Assembly (NCBI GenBank): GCA_040880065.1
Contig: JBBDJE010000057.1
Location: 7,053 to 71,052 of the forward strand
Origin: Abyssibius sp040880065
Lineage (GTDB): Bacteria > Pseudomonadota > Alphaproteobacteria > Rhodobacterales > Rhodobacteraceae
Direction of reading: 5' to 3'
Length of the DNA: 64,000 nucleotides
The notes under the pieces were generated by a model. That model was given only the letters and a program-made list of their open reading frames with translations. It was not told the origin of the DNA and made no database searches. Below are positions 42,926 through 52,089 of this stretch, piece after piece. Positions within the stretch are counted from its first letter, which is position 1. Each line of letters starts with the position of its first letter. The position numbers and the translations under genes were made by a program.

Positions 42926-43638
42926 GATTTGTCCAATTCGCCAAGAAGCTGTTGTGCCGCAAGGTGTTGTGCGGCGCGTTTTGAGGGGGCGGAAGCTTCG
43001 GAAAACAGATTGTTTTCCAATTCTACACGCACAGTAAACACTGGCGCGTGGTCGGGGCCCGTGCGCGACATGTCAACATAGCGCGGCAGCGCCATTCCGC
43101 GCCCCTGCGCCCATTCCTGAAGATCGGATTTGGCATCGGCGGCACGGGTATCAACCTCGGCGATAAGTCCGCCCCAATGGCGCAGAATCACACCGCGCGC
43201 CGCATCGAACCCGGAATCAAGGTAAACAGCAGCAAGCACGGCCTCCATCGCGTCGCCCAATATCGCAATTTTACGGCGACCGCCAGAAAGCGCCTCCGAC
43301 CGTCCCAGGCGCAGTGCCGCACCCAAATCGATACGTTCGGCAATTTCTGCACAGGTTTCTTTGCGCACCAATGCGTTCAGGCGGGGGGCAAGCTGGCCTT
43401 CGCGGGCACCACGATCATCTTCAAACAAGGCCTGGGCAATGACCAGTCCAAGCACCCGGTCGCCCAAAAACTCTAGCCGCTGATAGTCGGCCAAACCATT
43501 CGACGCGCGTGATCCGTGGGTAAGTGCGCGCACTAAAAGCTCCTTGCGCGCGAATTTATGGCCTAGACGTGCGGCAAATGCCGTTGTTTCAGCCGCCTCA
43601 CTCAATTCACTGCCGTCAGGAAACGGTCTGAGCGCCAT
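42922..43638 (-). CDS. rnc: Ribonuclease III
   Basis: 238-residue double-strand RNA endonuclease. Signature QRLEFLGDRVLGLVIAQALF (about 55-74) with the catalytic acids, the second acidic cluster ILGDAMEAVLAAVYLD and a C-terminal double-strand RNA-binding domain. The ATG lies 37 nt inside the 3' end of lepB in another frame, a longer overlap than elsewhere in the cluster. Overlaps era by 4 nt. Confidence 0.96.
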   Translation of the reverse strand: MALRPFPDGSELSEAAETTAFAARLGHKFARKELLVRALTHGSRASNGLADYQRLEFLGDRVLGLVIAQALFEDDRGAREGQLAPRLNALVRKETCAEIAERIDLGAALRLGRSEALSGGRRKIAILGDAMEAVLAAVYLDSGFDAARGVILRHWGGLIAEVDTRAADAKSDLQEWAQGRGMALPRYVDMSRTGPDHAPVFTVRVELENNLFSEASAPSKRAAQHLAAQQLLGELDKS

Positions 43639-44417
43639 GTCCAGAATGCGAGCAACGAGCGGCCCGACGAAGAAAAGATCACTCGATCGGCACGACCAAC
43701 AATGTTTTCGTAAGGCACAAAACCAACCCCGCGCGCAGCGGCGGCAACGCGGCTATCAGTTGAGTTATCGCGGTTATCACCCATGAAAAAGTAGTGGCCC
43801 TCGGGCACCAGAAACTCGGCCGTTGTATCCAGACTGCTGTTGTTTACAGCATTCAGAATGATATGCGAAACGCCGCCGGGCAGGGTTTCGATGAAGCGTT
43901 CTTTTTCGCAGATACCGCCTTCACCCTGCAACCCGTTGGCGCAGATCGGGCGGTTGCCTTCCGGCCCCTGCGGGCCGTATTCCTCAACAAATACGCCATC
44001 TGGCACCTGTTCGGCAGCGATATCATTAATGTAGAGCACACCACTATCCATGCGCACGCGATCACCCGGCATGCCAATAAGGCGTTTCACGAAATCGGCA
44101 CCGTTTTGCGGATGGCGAAAGACCACAACATCGCCACGATCGGGCTCGTCGCCCCAAATGCGTGCGTTGCTGCCTTGGGCAAAGCCGCAAAACTCAACGC
44201 CAAACATGCGCGGGCACGACGCATAGGAATAGCCATAGGCAAATTTGTTCACGAACAGAAAATCACCGATAAGCAGCGTTTCCTTCATCGAACCCGAAGG
44301 GATATAGAAGGGCTGAAAGATCAGCGTACGGATCACCCCTGCCAGTGCCAGCGCATAAATGATGGTGCGGACCCATTCGCTGATGAACCCGCGTTTTTTA
44401 CCCGTAATCGCTGCCAT
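43602..44417 (-). CDS. lepB: Signal peptidase I
   Basis: 271-residue membrane serine protease that removes signal peptides of exported proteins. One N-terminal TM (about 15-36), catalytic Ser43 in FYIPSGSMKETLL, catalytic Lys111 in DFVKRLIGMPGDRV, and the box E region YFFMGDNRDNSTDSR. Start at ATG 44417 (MAAITG), backed by GGGGAAGAAT; ATGs further upstream lack a ribosome site. Confidence 0.95.
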   Translation of the reverse strand: MAAITGKKRGFISEWVRTIIYALALAGVIRTLIFQPFYIPSGSMKETLLIGDFLFVNKFAYGYSYASCPRMFGVEFCGFAQGSNARIWGDEPDRGDVVVFRHPQNGADFVKRLIGMPGDRVRMDSGVLYINDIAAEQVPDGVFVEEYGPQGPEGNRPICANGLQGEGGICEKERFIETLPGGVSHIILNAVNNSSLDTTAEFLVPEGHYFFMGDNRDNSTDSRVAAAARGVGFVPYENIVGRADRVIFSSSGRSLLAFWTWRSDRFLTAVN

Positions 44418-44465
44418 ATTCTTCCCCAAATTCATGGCGCTGTGTCGCAACTGCGCGCCGACAAG

Positions 44466-44882
44466 TCAAGATGCGTGGATTTCGCCCTTGCGGCGCGCCT
44501 CAATAACCACAAAAGCCTGCGCCCAAGGGTGGTCATCTGTGAGGGTCACATGGATATGCGCCTCGTGGCCTGCAGGTGTCATTCGTGCCAGCCGCTCTGC
44601 GGCACCACCAAAAACCTGCATCATCGGCTGGCCACTGCGCAGGTTGCGCACAACCATTTCATTCCAGGCAACCCCCATCCGCAACCCGGTGCCCAGCGCC
44701 TTGGCGCAAGCCTCTTTAGCAGCCCAGCGTTTTGCATAGGTCGCCACGCGTTCACGGCGGGATTCGGCTTTGTCGCGCTCGATCTCTGCGAACACTCTTT
44801 GCAGAAAACGATCACCAAACCGCGTAATTGTGGCTTCGATCCGCTCAATATTTGCAAGATCCGAACCAATCCCCAAAATCAT
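44466..44882 (-). CDS. acpS: Holo-[acyl-carrier-protein] synthase
   Basis: 138 residues. Attaches the phosphopantetheine arm of CoA to acyl carrier protein. Metal-binding Asp in ILGIGSDLANIERI (2-15) and Glu in KRWAAKEACAKALGTG are intact, with VTLTDDHPWAQAFVVIE at the end. Overlaps the pdxJ stop region by 4 nt. Confidence 0.96.
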   Translation of the reverse strand: MILGIGSDLANIERIEATITRFGDRFLQRVFAEIERDKAESRRERVATYAKRWAAKEACAKALGTGLRMGVAWNEMVVRNLRSGQPMMQVFGGAAERLARMTPAGHEAHIHVTLTDDHPWAQAFVVIEARRKGEIHAS

Positions 44883-45646
44883 TGCGCGAGCGCTCGTGCG
44901 GCATCCATGCGCTGGCGCATCTCGGATATGGCTTGCGTCAGCCCCACAAATATTGCCTCGCCCATCAGAAAATGGCCGATATTCAGCTCGATCACCTGCA
45001 AAATGCGGGCAATGGGGGCAACGGTTTCATAGGTCAGCCCATGGCCTGCATGCACTTCCAGCCCAAGGCTTTGCGCAAGGGCGGCCATGTCAACAAGTTT
45101 GGCGAGTTCTCTATCGCGAGCGGCAAAATCGCCGTCGGCATGATGGTCGCAATATGCGCCTGTATGAAGTTCGACCACGGGCGCTCCAATCCGCGCTGCC
45201 GCCTCTATTTGCCGCGCATCGGCGGCAATAAAGATCGACACGCGGCACCCGGCGTCGCGCAAGGGCGCAATGAAATGAGCGAGGCGATTCTCTTCACGCG
45301 CCACCTCCAGCCCGCCTTCGGTCGTGCGTTCTTGTCGGCGTTCTGGCACAAGACAAACGGCATGGGGCTTGTGGCGCAAGGCGATGGCCTGCATTTCTGC
45401 CGTGGCTGCCATTTCAAAGTTCAGCGGCACGTCCAGCCCAGCTATGAGCGCGTCTATATCGCTATCGGTGATGTGACGGCGGTCTTCACGCAGATGAGCG
45501 GTAATGCCATCAGCGCCAGCGGCTTGCGCCAGCAGGGCAGCGCGCAGCGGGTCAGGATAAGCGCCGCCGCGCGCGTTGCGCACGGTGGCAACATGGTCGA
45601 TATTCACGCCAAGGCGCAACTTGCGGTCTGTCTTTTGTGAAATCAC
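44879..45646 (-). CDS. pdxJ: Pyridoxine 5'-phosphate synthase
   Basis: 255 residues. Condenses 1-deoxyxylulose 5-phosphate with aminoacetone 3-phosphate to pyridoxine phosphate. LRLGVNIDHVATVRNARGG, DGITAHLREDRRHI, ELHTGAYCDHHAD and VHAGHGLTYETV are conserved active-site strands. GTG start at 45646, set by GGAGG seven bases upstream. In order with acpS, as in most Proteobacteria. Confidence 0.96.
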   Translation of the reverse strand: MISQKTDRKLRLGVNIDHVATVRNARGGAYPDPLRAALLAQAAGADGITAHLREDRRHITDSDIDALIAGLDVPLNFEMAATAEMQAIALRHKPHAVCLVPERRQERTTEGGLEVAREENRLAHFIAPLRDAGCRVSIFIAADARQIEAAARIGAPVVELHTGAYCDHHADGDFAARDRELAKLVDMAALAQSLGLEVHAGHGLTYETVAPIARILQVIELNIGHFLMGEAIFVGLTQAISEMRQRMDAARALAQ

Positions 45647-45661
45647 CTTTGGCCTCCGGGC

Positions 45662-46318
45662 TTATGGTTCGTCTTTTGCTGACGTGCTGTCTTCTTTGCG
45701 GGCAGCACGACGCGCGCGCGCGCGCTCCATCAACCGCTCACGACGGCGTAACTGGTATTTGCGAATGATCGGCAGCGAAATAAAATAGGTGAGTGTGGCA
45801 ACTAGAAGGCCAACAATCGCCCCGCCAACGATATAGGGCAAGAACACATCGTGAAGGAAGCCGCCCATGCGGTAAAGCTCGTTATGGCCATAGCCGAATA
45901 TGCTTTTGAACGAATTCCACGTCCCGGCAAACGCATCAACAAACGCATGCTGGATGCGCACAAACCCCAAATGCTCGCCGCGCCCGCCAACAATACGGCC
46001 GCCAACCCATAGCGAAGACCCTGCAATGGCCGGAAAAGTAAACGGGTTGCCCATGGCGGTACCGATAAGCCCGGCAATGACGTTGGCACGGAAAATATAG
46101 GCCAGAAAAGCGGCAACAAAGAAGTGCAGGCCGAAAAGCGGGCTGAACGACACGAACACCCCGCAGGAAATGCCCAGTGCAATGCGGTGCGGCGAGTCCG
46201 GCAAGCGGCGCACGCGGTGCCCCAAATAGTTGGCCGCCCGCCGCCAGCCGGTTTGCGGCAAGATCATGTTCTTCATTTTGCGAAGAAAAGACAGCGGGTT
46301 ACGGCGCTTGAAAACCAT
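45662..46318 (-). CDS. DUF2062 domain membrane protein
   Basis: 218 residues. The DUF2062 core (ALGISCGVFVSFSPLFGLHF, then AFLAYIFRANVIAGLIGTAM, GNPFTFP) provides two or three membrane segments; another lies at about 160-185. The C-terminus is very basic (about 20 Arg/Lys in the last 45 residues) and cytoplasmic. Function unknown; often next to relA/pdxJ in this order. Its ATG overlaps the relA stop by one base. Confidence 0.87.
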   Translation of the reverse strand: MVFKRRNPLSFLRKMKNMILPQTGWRRAANYLGHRVRRLPDSPHRIALGISCGVFVSFSPLFGLHFFVAAFLAYIFRANVIAGLIGTAMGNPFTFPAIAGSSLWVGGRIVGGRGEHLGFVRIQHAFVDAFAGTWNSFKSIFGYGHNELYRMGGFLHDVFLPYIVGGAIVGLLVATLTYFISLPIIRKYQLRRRERLMERARARRAARKEDSTSAKDEP

Positions 46319-48486
46319 CAGGGCCTCGGTGCGCCATTGGCATGCTTACTGTGGCCAGTGCTGCGCCAACTGGTTGCATCACGATAGCGGACCACCTCAG
46401 CGATATCGCTATCGGCTTCAATCGCCGTTTGGATATTGAGCAGATGTTCGATGTCACGCACCATAATTTCGATCATGATACGATAGAAATCAGCCTTGCG
46501 GTCCGAGAAATCAAGGTCAACGATGTTTGCATGATGTTCACCAATCAGTGTGCAGATGCGCCCCAGCACACCGGCATCATTCGCCATGGTCAGCACAAGG
46601 CGGGTCGGGTAGATCGGCTTGGTGGTCTCACTTGGCCAGCGCAGGTCAAGCCATTCTTCTGTAAGGTCGTCAAACTCGGCCAGTTTGGCGCAGTCGATCG
46701 TATGGATAACTACGCTTTTGCCCGGCACCATAATGCCGACGATACGCTCGCCTGGCACGGGGCCGCAGCATGGCGCATTATGGGCCGATTGCCCGGGCTG
46801 CAGGCCGATCAGGCGGCTCGTGGCATCACTGCCATCGGATTTTGGCGCATCTTTCAGCAATTCGGGGTAGAGCACGCCAACAAGGTCGCTTGAACTGGTC
46901 TCGCCATTGCCAAGCCGCACCAGCAATTCATCGGCCGATGACAGCAAAAGCTGGCGCGCCGCAGTATCCAGCGCCTTTTCTGTGGCTTTCTTGCCAATCC
47001 GTTCCAGCGCAACGCGGGCAATTTCGCGCCCGAGTTTGATATGAGAGCCGCGATGCTCGTCACGCAGCGCACGGCGGATGGCCGATTTGGCGCGCCCGGT
47101 CACGACCATGTCTTCCCAACTGGCCTGCGGGCTTTGCCCTTCGCTACGCAAAATTTCTACCTGCTGGCCGTTGCGCAGCCGCGTCCAGAGCGGCATGCGC
47201 CGCCCGTCGATCCGCGCACCAACACAGGAATTGCCCAGCCGCGTATGAATGGCATAGGCAAAGTCAATGGGCGTAGCCCCTTTGGGCAGTTTGATGACCT
47301 CACCCTTGGGCGAAAAGCAAAACACCTTGTCCTGAAACATCTCGAGCTTGAAATTTTCCAGAAATTCGTCGGGATTTTCAGGGCCCTCAAGCCGTTCGGT
47401 AATGCCGCGCAGCCAGTGGAAAGGGTCAACCGCAAACCGGTTGGTGACCTTTTCGCCATCCTTATACGACCAATGCGCCGCCACCCCGGTTTCGGCCACA
47501 ACATGCATTTCACGGGTGCGGATCTGCACCTCGACCCGCTTGCCATCACGCCCCGAAACCGTGGTGTGAATAGAGCGGTAGCCGTTGGACTTTGGCTGGC
47601 TGATATAATCTTTGAACCGCCCCGGCACCGCCTGCCAGCGCTGATGCACCGCGCCCAGCGCGATATAGGCATCGCGCTCGTTGCGGCAGATGATGCGAAA
47701 ACCGTAAACATCGGAGAGTTGATTGAAGCCTTGCTTCTTTTCTTCCATCTTGCGCCAAACGGAATAGGGGCGTTTTTCGCGGCCCGCCACCGAGGCATCG
47801 ACCCCGGCCGCATCAAGCGCAATGCCGATATCATCGGTAATGCGCGGGATCAGGTCACCGTTTTCGCTGCGCAACCGCGCAAAGCGCCGCAAGATCGAAA
47901 GACGCGCTTCGGGGTTCAGCACCTGAAAGCTCAGATCCTCCAGCTCGTCGCGGATATATTGCATACCCATGCGGCCCGCCAAGGGCGCATAAATATCCAT
48001 CGTCTCGCGGGATTTTTTCTGCTGCTTGGCTGGGTCGAGCGCCTTGATCGTGCGCATGTTGTGCAGCCTGTCGGCCAGTTTGACCAACAGCACCCGCAGG
48101 TCTTTGGACATGGCCATCAGCAGCTTGCGAAAATTCTCGGCCTGCTCGGTTTCAACCGAAGAAAGCTCCAAATTGGTGAGTTTGGTCACACCGTCCACAA
48201 GCTGCGCCACCTCGTCACCAAAGCGCGAGGCGATATCGTCATAGGTGGCGCGCGTGTCTTCAATCGTGTCATGCAGCAGCGCGGTGATAATGGTGGCATC
48301 ATCCAGCCGCACTTCGGTTAACAGCGCCGCAACCTCTACCGGATGCACGAAATATGCCTCGCCCGAACGGCGGAACTGCCCGTCATGGCAGGCCGCGCCA
48401 TAGGCATAGGCGTCACGAATCAGATCAGCATTTGATTGCGGATTATAGCGGCGAACCAGTTCGACAAGCGATTCAACGTCAATCAT
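46318..48486 (-). CDS. relA: Bifunctional (p)ppGpp synthetase/hydrolase (RelA/SpoT)
   Basis: 722-residue stringent-response enzyme. HD hydrolase domain (YFVHPVEVAALL, then ALLHDTIEDT with the HD pair), synthetase domain (GRFKDYISQPKSNGYRSIHT), TGS (FSPKGEVIKLPKGATPIDFA), zinc-finger/helical region (HNAPCCGPVPGERI) and C-terminal ACT. Both activities appear intact, as expected for the single Rel protein of Alphaproteobacteria. I use ATG 48486; a GTG one codon upstream is possible. Follows rpoZ by 23 bp. Confidence 0.96.
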   Translation of the reverse strand: MIDVESLVELVRRYNPQSNADLIRDAYAYGAACHDGQFRRSGEAYFVHPVEVAALLTEVRLDDATIITALLHDTIEDTRATYDDIASRFGDEVAQLVDGVTKLTNLELSSVETEQAENFRKLLMAMSKDLRVLLVKLADRLHNMRTIKALDPAKQQKKSRETMDIYAPLAGRMGMQYIRDELEDLSFQVLNPEARLSILRRFARLRSENGDLIPRITDDIGIALDAAGVDASVAGREKRPYSVWRKMEEKKQGFNQLSDVYGFRIICRNERDAYIALGAVHQRWQAVPGRFKDYISQPKSNGYRSIHTTVSGRDGKRVEVQIRTREMHVVAETGVAAHWSYKDGEKVTNRFAVDPFHWLRGITERLEGPENPDEFLENFKLEMFQDKVFCFSPKGEVIKLPKGATPIDFAYAIHTRLGNSCVGARIDGRRMPLWTRLRNGQQVEILRSEGQSPQASWEDMVVTGRAKSAIRRALRDEHRGSHIKLGREIARVALERIGKKATEKALDTAARQLLLSSADELLVRLGNGETSSSDLVGVLYPELLKDAPKSDGSDATSRLIGLQPGQSAHNAPCCGPVPGERIVGIMVPGKSVVIHTIDCAKLAEFDDLTEEWLDLRWPSETTKPIYPTRLVLTMANDAGVLGRICTLIGEHHANIVDLDFSDRKADFYRIMIEIMVRDIEHLLNIQTAIEADSDIAEVVRYRDATSWRSTGHSKHANGAPRP

Positions 48487-48509
48487 CACGCGCCCCCGCC
48501 CCCTGGCGC

Positions 48510-48866
48510 TTAGCTCCGGGGTTGCGCTTCCATAAGGGCACGCAGCAGGTTTTCCTCGGTCATGTCGTCGCTTTGCGGCGCGTCCGGGGTTTCAGCGCCC
48601 ATCCGCTGCGCCATCTGGTCTTCTTCAGGCTCGTCTACTTCGATCTGGTGTTGCAGCGCCTGAATGGCAGATTCGCGCAATTCGCTGGCGCCAAGCGCTT
48701 CTTCGGCAATTTCGCGCAGGGCAACAACGGGGTTTTTGTCGTGGTCACGGTCAACCGCGGGTGCGGAGCCCGATGACAGTTTGCGTGCACGATGGGCGGC
48801 AAGCATCACAAGCTCGAACCGGTTGGGAACTTTGTCGATGCAGTCTTCTACGGTAACGCGGGCCAT
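48510..48866 (-). CDS. rpoZ: RNA polymerase omega subunit
   Basis: 118 residues. MARVTVEDCIDKVPNRFELV, then MLAAHRARKLSSG and DHDKNPVVALREIAEE are the conserved core that latches the beta' subunit; the acidic C-terminal tail (from about residue 77) is typical of alphaproteobacterial omega. Next to relA as in many Proteobacteria, which fits omega's part in ppGpp binding. Confidence 0.97.
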   Translation of the reverse strand: MARVTVEDCIDKVPNRFELVMLAAHRARKLSSGSAPAVDRDHDKNPVVALREIAEEALGASELRESAIQALQHQIEVDEPEEDQMAQRMGAETPDAPQSDDMTEENLLRALMEAQPRS

Positions 48867-48953
48867 GCGCGGGCTCCTGTGCAGTCTTGAATGAAAGAAA
48901 AGGCGTGTTAGCCCGTATTTGCCAGATTGGCAAGGCCTGCGACCGGCTCTGGC

Positions 48954-49520
48954 CTATGAAATGGCGCGAATTTCTGCAATCTCGGCCAAAGGTAGCGCAT
49001 CGCGCAGCTCCAACACGCTTTTGTGCAGTGTCGGGTGCTGCCAGTCGGGCGCAATTTCAGCCCAAGGCACAAGAACAAAACTGCGGTCTTGCAGGCGCGG
49101 ATGCGGCAGAATCAGCTCGGTGGGTGCGTCACGCATCTGGCCTGCCAGCGGCAGGGCGAACCAGCTGCGCCATGTGGCAATATCGGGCAAAATCGCATCA
49201 TCGACTGCCAGCAAATCAAGGTCGCAAACCCGCGCGCCCCAACGTTGCAATCGCGCGCGGCCCATTTCAGCTTCGATCCGGTGCAATGCTGCAAGCTGCG
49301 CAGCGGGTGCAAGCGTGCTTTTGACAGCCACCACCGCATTCACATAATCCGGCCCGTTGCCTGCCGGAAAGGCCGGCGTTTCATACCATGAAGATTGCGC
49401 CGAAATACGCAGCTTTTCACTTGCAAACAGCGCTAAAGCCGCCGCAAGCGTCGCGCGCGGGTTTCCATGCCGCGATTTCATGTTTGCACCAATTGCAATA
49501 TAAGAATAACGTGGGGTCAC
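48954..49520 (-). CDS. folK: 2-amino-4-hydroxy-6-hydroxymethyldihydropteridine pyrophosphokinase
   Basis: 188 residues. Transfers pyrophosphate from ATP to the pterin in folate synthesis. SYIAIGANMKSRHGNPRATL (about 6-25), YVNAVVAVKS, the signature RVCDLDLLAVDD (HPPK family, metal-binding Asp pair) and LILPHPRLQDRSFVLVPWAE. GTG start at 49520. No other folate gene adjoins. Confidence 0.94.
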   Translation of the reverse strand: MTPRYSYIAIGANMKSRHGNPRATLAAALALFASEKLRISAQSSWYETPAFPAGNGPDYVNAVVAVKSTLAPAAQLAALHRIEAEMGRARLQRWGARVCDLDLLAVDDAILPDIATWRSWFALPLAGQMRDAPTELILPHPRLQDRSFVLVPWAEIAPDWQHPTLHKSVLELRDALPLAEIAEIRAIS

Positions 49521-49633
49521 GAGGGGTTTGTGCCCTTGTTGCTGCGATTGAAGGCTTTATGTATGCGGCGAACGCCGTAAGCTAACATTTATATTATTAG
49601 CCGCCATACGGCACTAGAAATTTTGGAGATCGC

Positions 49634-50203
49634 ATGTTTTATCGTGATGAACGTCTTGCCCTTTTTATCGACGGCTCGAACCTTTATGCTGCCGGAAGGG
49701 CCCTTGGCTTTGACATTGACTACAAGCTTCTGCGCAGCGAATTCATGCGCCGTGGCAAGCTTTTGCGCGCCTTTTATTACACAGCGCTGCTTGAAAACGA
49801 AGAATATTCGCCCATCCGCCCGCTGGTCGACTGGCTGAACTACAACGGCTATAACATGGTCACCAAGCCCGCCAAGGAATTTACCGATTCCATGGGCCGG
49901 CGCAAGGTAAAGGGCAATATGGATATCGAGCTTGCTGTCGATGCCATGGAGCTTGCCCCGCATGTTGACCATATCGTGATCTTCTCGGGCGATGGCGATT
50001 TTCGCCCGCTGGTTGAAAGCCTTCAGCGTCAGGGCGTGCGGGTTTCGGTGGTTTCGACCATCCGCTCCAACCCGCCGATGATCGCCGATGAGCTGCGCCG
50101 CCAATGCGACAACTTCATCGAGCTTGACGAGTTGCGCGATGTTATCGGCCGCCCACCCCGCCCGGTTCCGGCGCGCATGGATACGATGGTCGAAGAAGAG
50201 TGA
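49634..50203 (+). CDS. NYN-domain (LabA/DUF88) protein, putative RNase
   Basis: 189 residues. PIN-like NYN nuclease fold: RLALFIDGSNLYAAGRALGF (Asp13), GNMDIELAVDAMELA and HIVIFSGDGDFRPLVESLQR supply the conserved acidic residues of a metal-dependent ribonuclease. LabA homologues affect circadian output in cyanobacteria, but the proteobacterial role is unknown. TTGGAG precedes the ATG. 74 bp before ispH, possibly co-transcribed. Confidence 0.85.
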   Translation: MFYRDERLALFIDGSNLYAAGRALGFDIDYKLLRSEFMRRGKLLRAFYYTALLENEEYSPIRPLVDWLNYNGYNMVTKPAKEFTDSMGRRKVKGNMDIELAVDAMELAPHVDHIVIFSGDGDFRPLVESLQRQGVRVSVVSTIRSNPPMIADELRRQCDNFIELDELRDVIGRPPRPVPARMDTMVEEE

Positions 50204-50224
50204 CCGCCAACGCGGCTTACAAGC

Positions 50225-50263
50225 GTTGACCCCGGCGCGGTTTCGCGCTTTTAAGGGGTCAAC
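50225..50263 (+). promoter_or_regulatory. Two-level stem-loop in front of ispH
   Basis: Outer arms GTTGACCCC (50225-50233) and GGGGTCAAC (50255-50263) pair perfectly and enclose an inner stem GCGCG/CGCGC (50235-50239, 50244-50248). The structure ends three bases before the TTGGAG ribosome site of ispH and has no U tract, so it looks like a leader element or processing site rather than a terminator. Confidence 0.55.
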
Positions 50264-50277
50264 ATTTGGAGCCGTCC

Positions 50278-51234
50278 ATGCCTGATACACCCGACCTGAC
50301 CCTTTATCTGGCAGCACCGCGCGGTTTTTGCGCGGGCGTTGACCGGGCCATAAAAATCGTTGAAATGGCCATTGAAAAATGGGGTGCGCCGGTCTTTGTG
50401 CGCCACGAAATCGTGCATAACAAATTTGTGGTCGATGCGCTGCGCGACAAGGGCGCCGTGTTTGTCGAGGAACTCGACGAATGCCCGCCCGACCGGCCGG
50501 TTATCTTTTCAGCCCATGGCGTGCCCAAATCGGTGCCCGCTGCCGCACAAGCACGCGAGATGATCTTTGTCGATGCCACCTGCCCGCTTGTGTCCAAGGT
50601 GCATATCGAGGCAGAGCGCCACCATGAAGCCGGCTTGCAGCTTGTTATGATCGGCCATGCAGGCCACCCCGAAACGATTGGAACAATGGGCCAACTGCCT
50701 GTGGGCGAGGTACTTTTGGTTGAAACCGAAGCCGATGTCGCCACGCTTGCACCGCGCGATGAAAGCCGCCTTGCCTTCATCACCCAAACCACGCTTTCGG
50801 TTGATGATACCGCCGGGATTGTGGCTGCGCTACAGGCGCGCTTCCCGGCAATTATCGGCCCGCATAAGGAAGATATTTGCTATGCAACCACCAACCGCCA
50901 GGCTGCGGTCAAGGCGATGGCACCGAAGATTGACGCACTTTTGGTGATTGGCGCGCCCAACTCAAGCAACTCGCGCCGCTTGGTCGAGGTTGGCCAGAAG
51001 GCTGGCTGCGCCTATGCCCAGCTTGTGCAACGGGCAACCGATATTGACTGGCGCGCGCTGCATGGTGCGGGTGCAATCGGCATTACGGCGGGGGCATCCG
51101 CACCGGAAGTTCTGGTTAACGAAGTGCTCGACGCCTTTCGTTCGCGTTACAATGTAACCGTAAAACAGGTGCAAACAGCGACAGAAAACGTCGAATTCAA
51201 GGTTCCCCGCGTGCTTAGAGAGGTCAGCGCATGA
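50278..51234 (+). CDS. ispH: 4-hydroxy-3-methylbut-2-enyl diphosphate reductase
   Basis: 318-residue [4Fe-4S] enzyme, last step of the MEP isoprenoid pathway, making IPP and DMAPP. Cluster cysteines sit in APRGFCAGVDRAI, DATCPLVSKVH and DICYATTNRQ; HAHGVP-like SAHGVPKSVP and GHAGHPETIGT carry the substrate histidines, and NSSNSRRL the diphosphate site. Start ATG 50278 with TTGGAG before it; the in-frame TTG upstream is part of that ribosome site. Overlaps the next gene by 4 nt. Confidence 0.97.
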   Translation: MPDTPDLTLYLAAPRGFCAGVDRAIKIVEMAIEKWGAPVFVRHEIVHNKFVVDALRDKGAVFVEELDECPPDRPVIFSAHGVPKSVPAAAQAREMIFVDATCPLVSKVHIEAERHHEAGLQLVMIGHAGHPETIGTMGQLPVGEVLLVETEADVATLAPRDESRLAFITQTTLSVDDTAGIVAALQARFPAIIGPHKEDICYATTNRQAAVKAMAPKIDALLVIGAPNSSNSRRLVEVGQKAGCAYAQLVQRATDIDWRALHGAGAIGITAGASAPEVLVNEVLDAFRSRYNVTVKQVQTATENVEFKVPRVLREVSA

Positions 51235-51620
51235 ATACGTTCAGCCGTCTGTTAACGATTTTTCTGCTTGTCCCGCTGCTTTATGGCGCGGCGGGCAAGC
51301 TTGGTTTGGTGTCAGGTGCAAAATTCTGGTCCGACCCGGCTGTCATTCTGCCGCTCGCAGGTGCGGCTTGGTTGGCGGCAATGGGCGGCATTATGCTTGC
51401 GGGCAGCGGCAATGCACTGGCCAATCTGGCCGGAATGGTGCTGGTGTTCTGGGCTATTGGCGCACAGGTTTCGCCCGATGTTTTGCCGATGCTCGCGCTT
51501 GGCACCGCCATTGGCGCGATAACCATGCTGGTGCTGAATGCCCCTAACAGCTGGGCACGCACGAACCTTGTCCTGTCGCTCATCGCTATTGGCTGTTTGC
51601 TGATCGGCCGCTATGTCTGA
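51231..51620 (+). CDS. Four-helix membrane protein of unknown function
   Basis: 129 residues, almost entirely hydrophobic, with four likely membrane helices (about 6-22, 38-57, 63-80 and 85-125 as one or two segments). No charged motif or recognisable domain. Coupled to ispH (ATGA overlap) and overlapping rnhA by 8 nt, so it is translated as part of the ispH-rnhA operon. A link with isoprenoid or envelope biology is only positional. Confidence 0.75.
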   Translation: MNTFSRLLTIFLLVPLLYGAAGKLGLVSGAKFWSDPAVILPLAGAAWLAAMGGIMLAGSGNALANLAGMVLVFWAIGAQVSPDVLPMLALGTAIGAITMLVLNAPNSWARTNLVLSLIAIGCLLIGRYV

Positions 51621-52089
51621 GCTTGTGGCCTATACCGATGGCGCCTGTTCGGGCAACCCCGGCCCAGGTGGCTGGGGTGTTGTTTTGCAGGCCAGAAATG
51701 GCACCAAACTGCTGAAAGAGCGCGTGTTTTCAGGCGGCGAAGCGCAAACGACCAATAACCGTATGGAGCTTCAGGCCGCGATTGCCGCGCTTGAAGCGCT
51801 GGCGCGGCCCAGCAAAATTACCATCATCACCGACAGCGTTTACGTCAAGGACGGGGTCAGCAAGTGGATTTTCGGCTGGAAGACGAACGGCTGGAAAACG
51901 GCGGCGAAAAAGCCTGTCAAGAATGTTGACTTATGGCAGGCGCTGGATGCGGCTCAGGCCCGCCACAACGTTGTTTGGGAATGGGTGAAGGGCCATGCGG
52001 GCCACCTCGAAAACGAACGTGCCGATGCCTTGGCGCGCGCGGGTATGGCACCGTTCAAACCGGTTTCAGCTAACGCATCAGCGTCTTGA
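51613..52089 (+). CDS. rnhA: Ribonuclease HI
   Basis: 158 residues. Degrades RNA in RNA-DNA hybrids. The four catalytic acids are present: YTDGACSGNPGPGGWG, NRMELQAA, TDSVYVKDG and the final ADALAR. Normal length. Starts inside the end of the preceding membrane-protein gene; its last 20 nt overlap the convergent GlsB-type gene. Confidence 0.96.
   Translation: MSELVAYTDGACSGNPGPGGWGVVLQARNGTKLLKERVFSGGEAQTTNNRMELQAAIAALEALARPSKITIITDSVYVKDGVSKWIFGWKTNGWKTAAKKPVKNVDLWQALDAAQARHNVVWEWVKGHAGHLENERADALARAGMAPFKPVSANASAS

Noticed and set aside
47041..48321. 426-codon plus-strand frame
   Set aside because: Antisense to relA/spoT, whose domains are all present on the minus strand; shadow frame.
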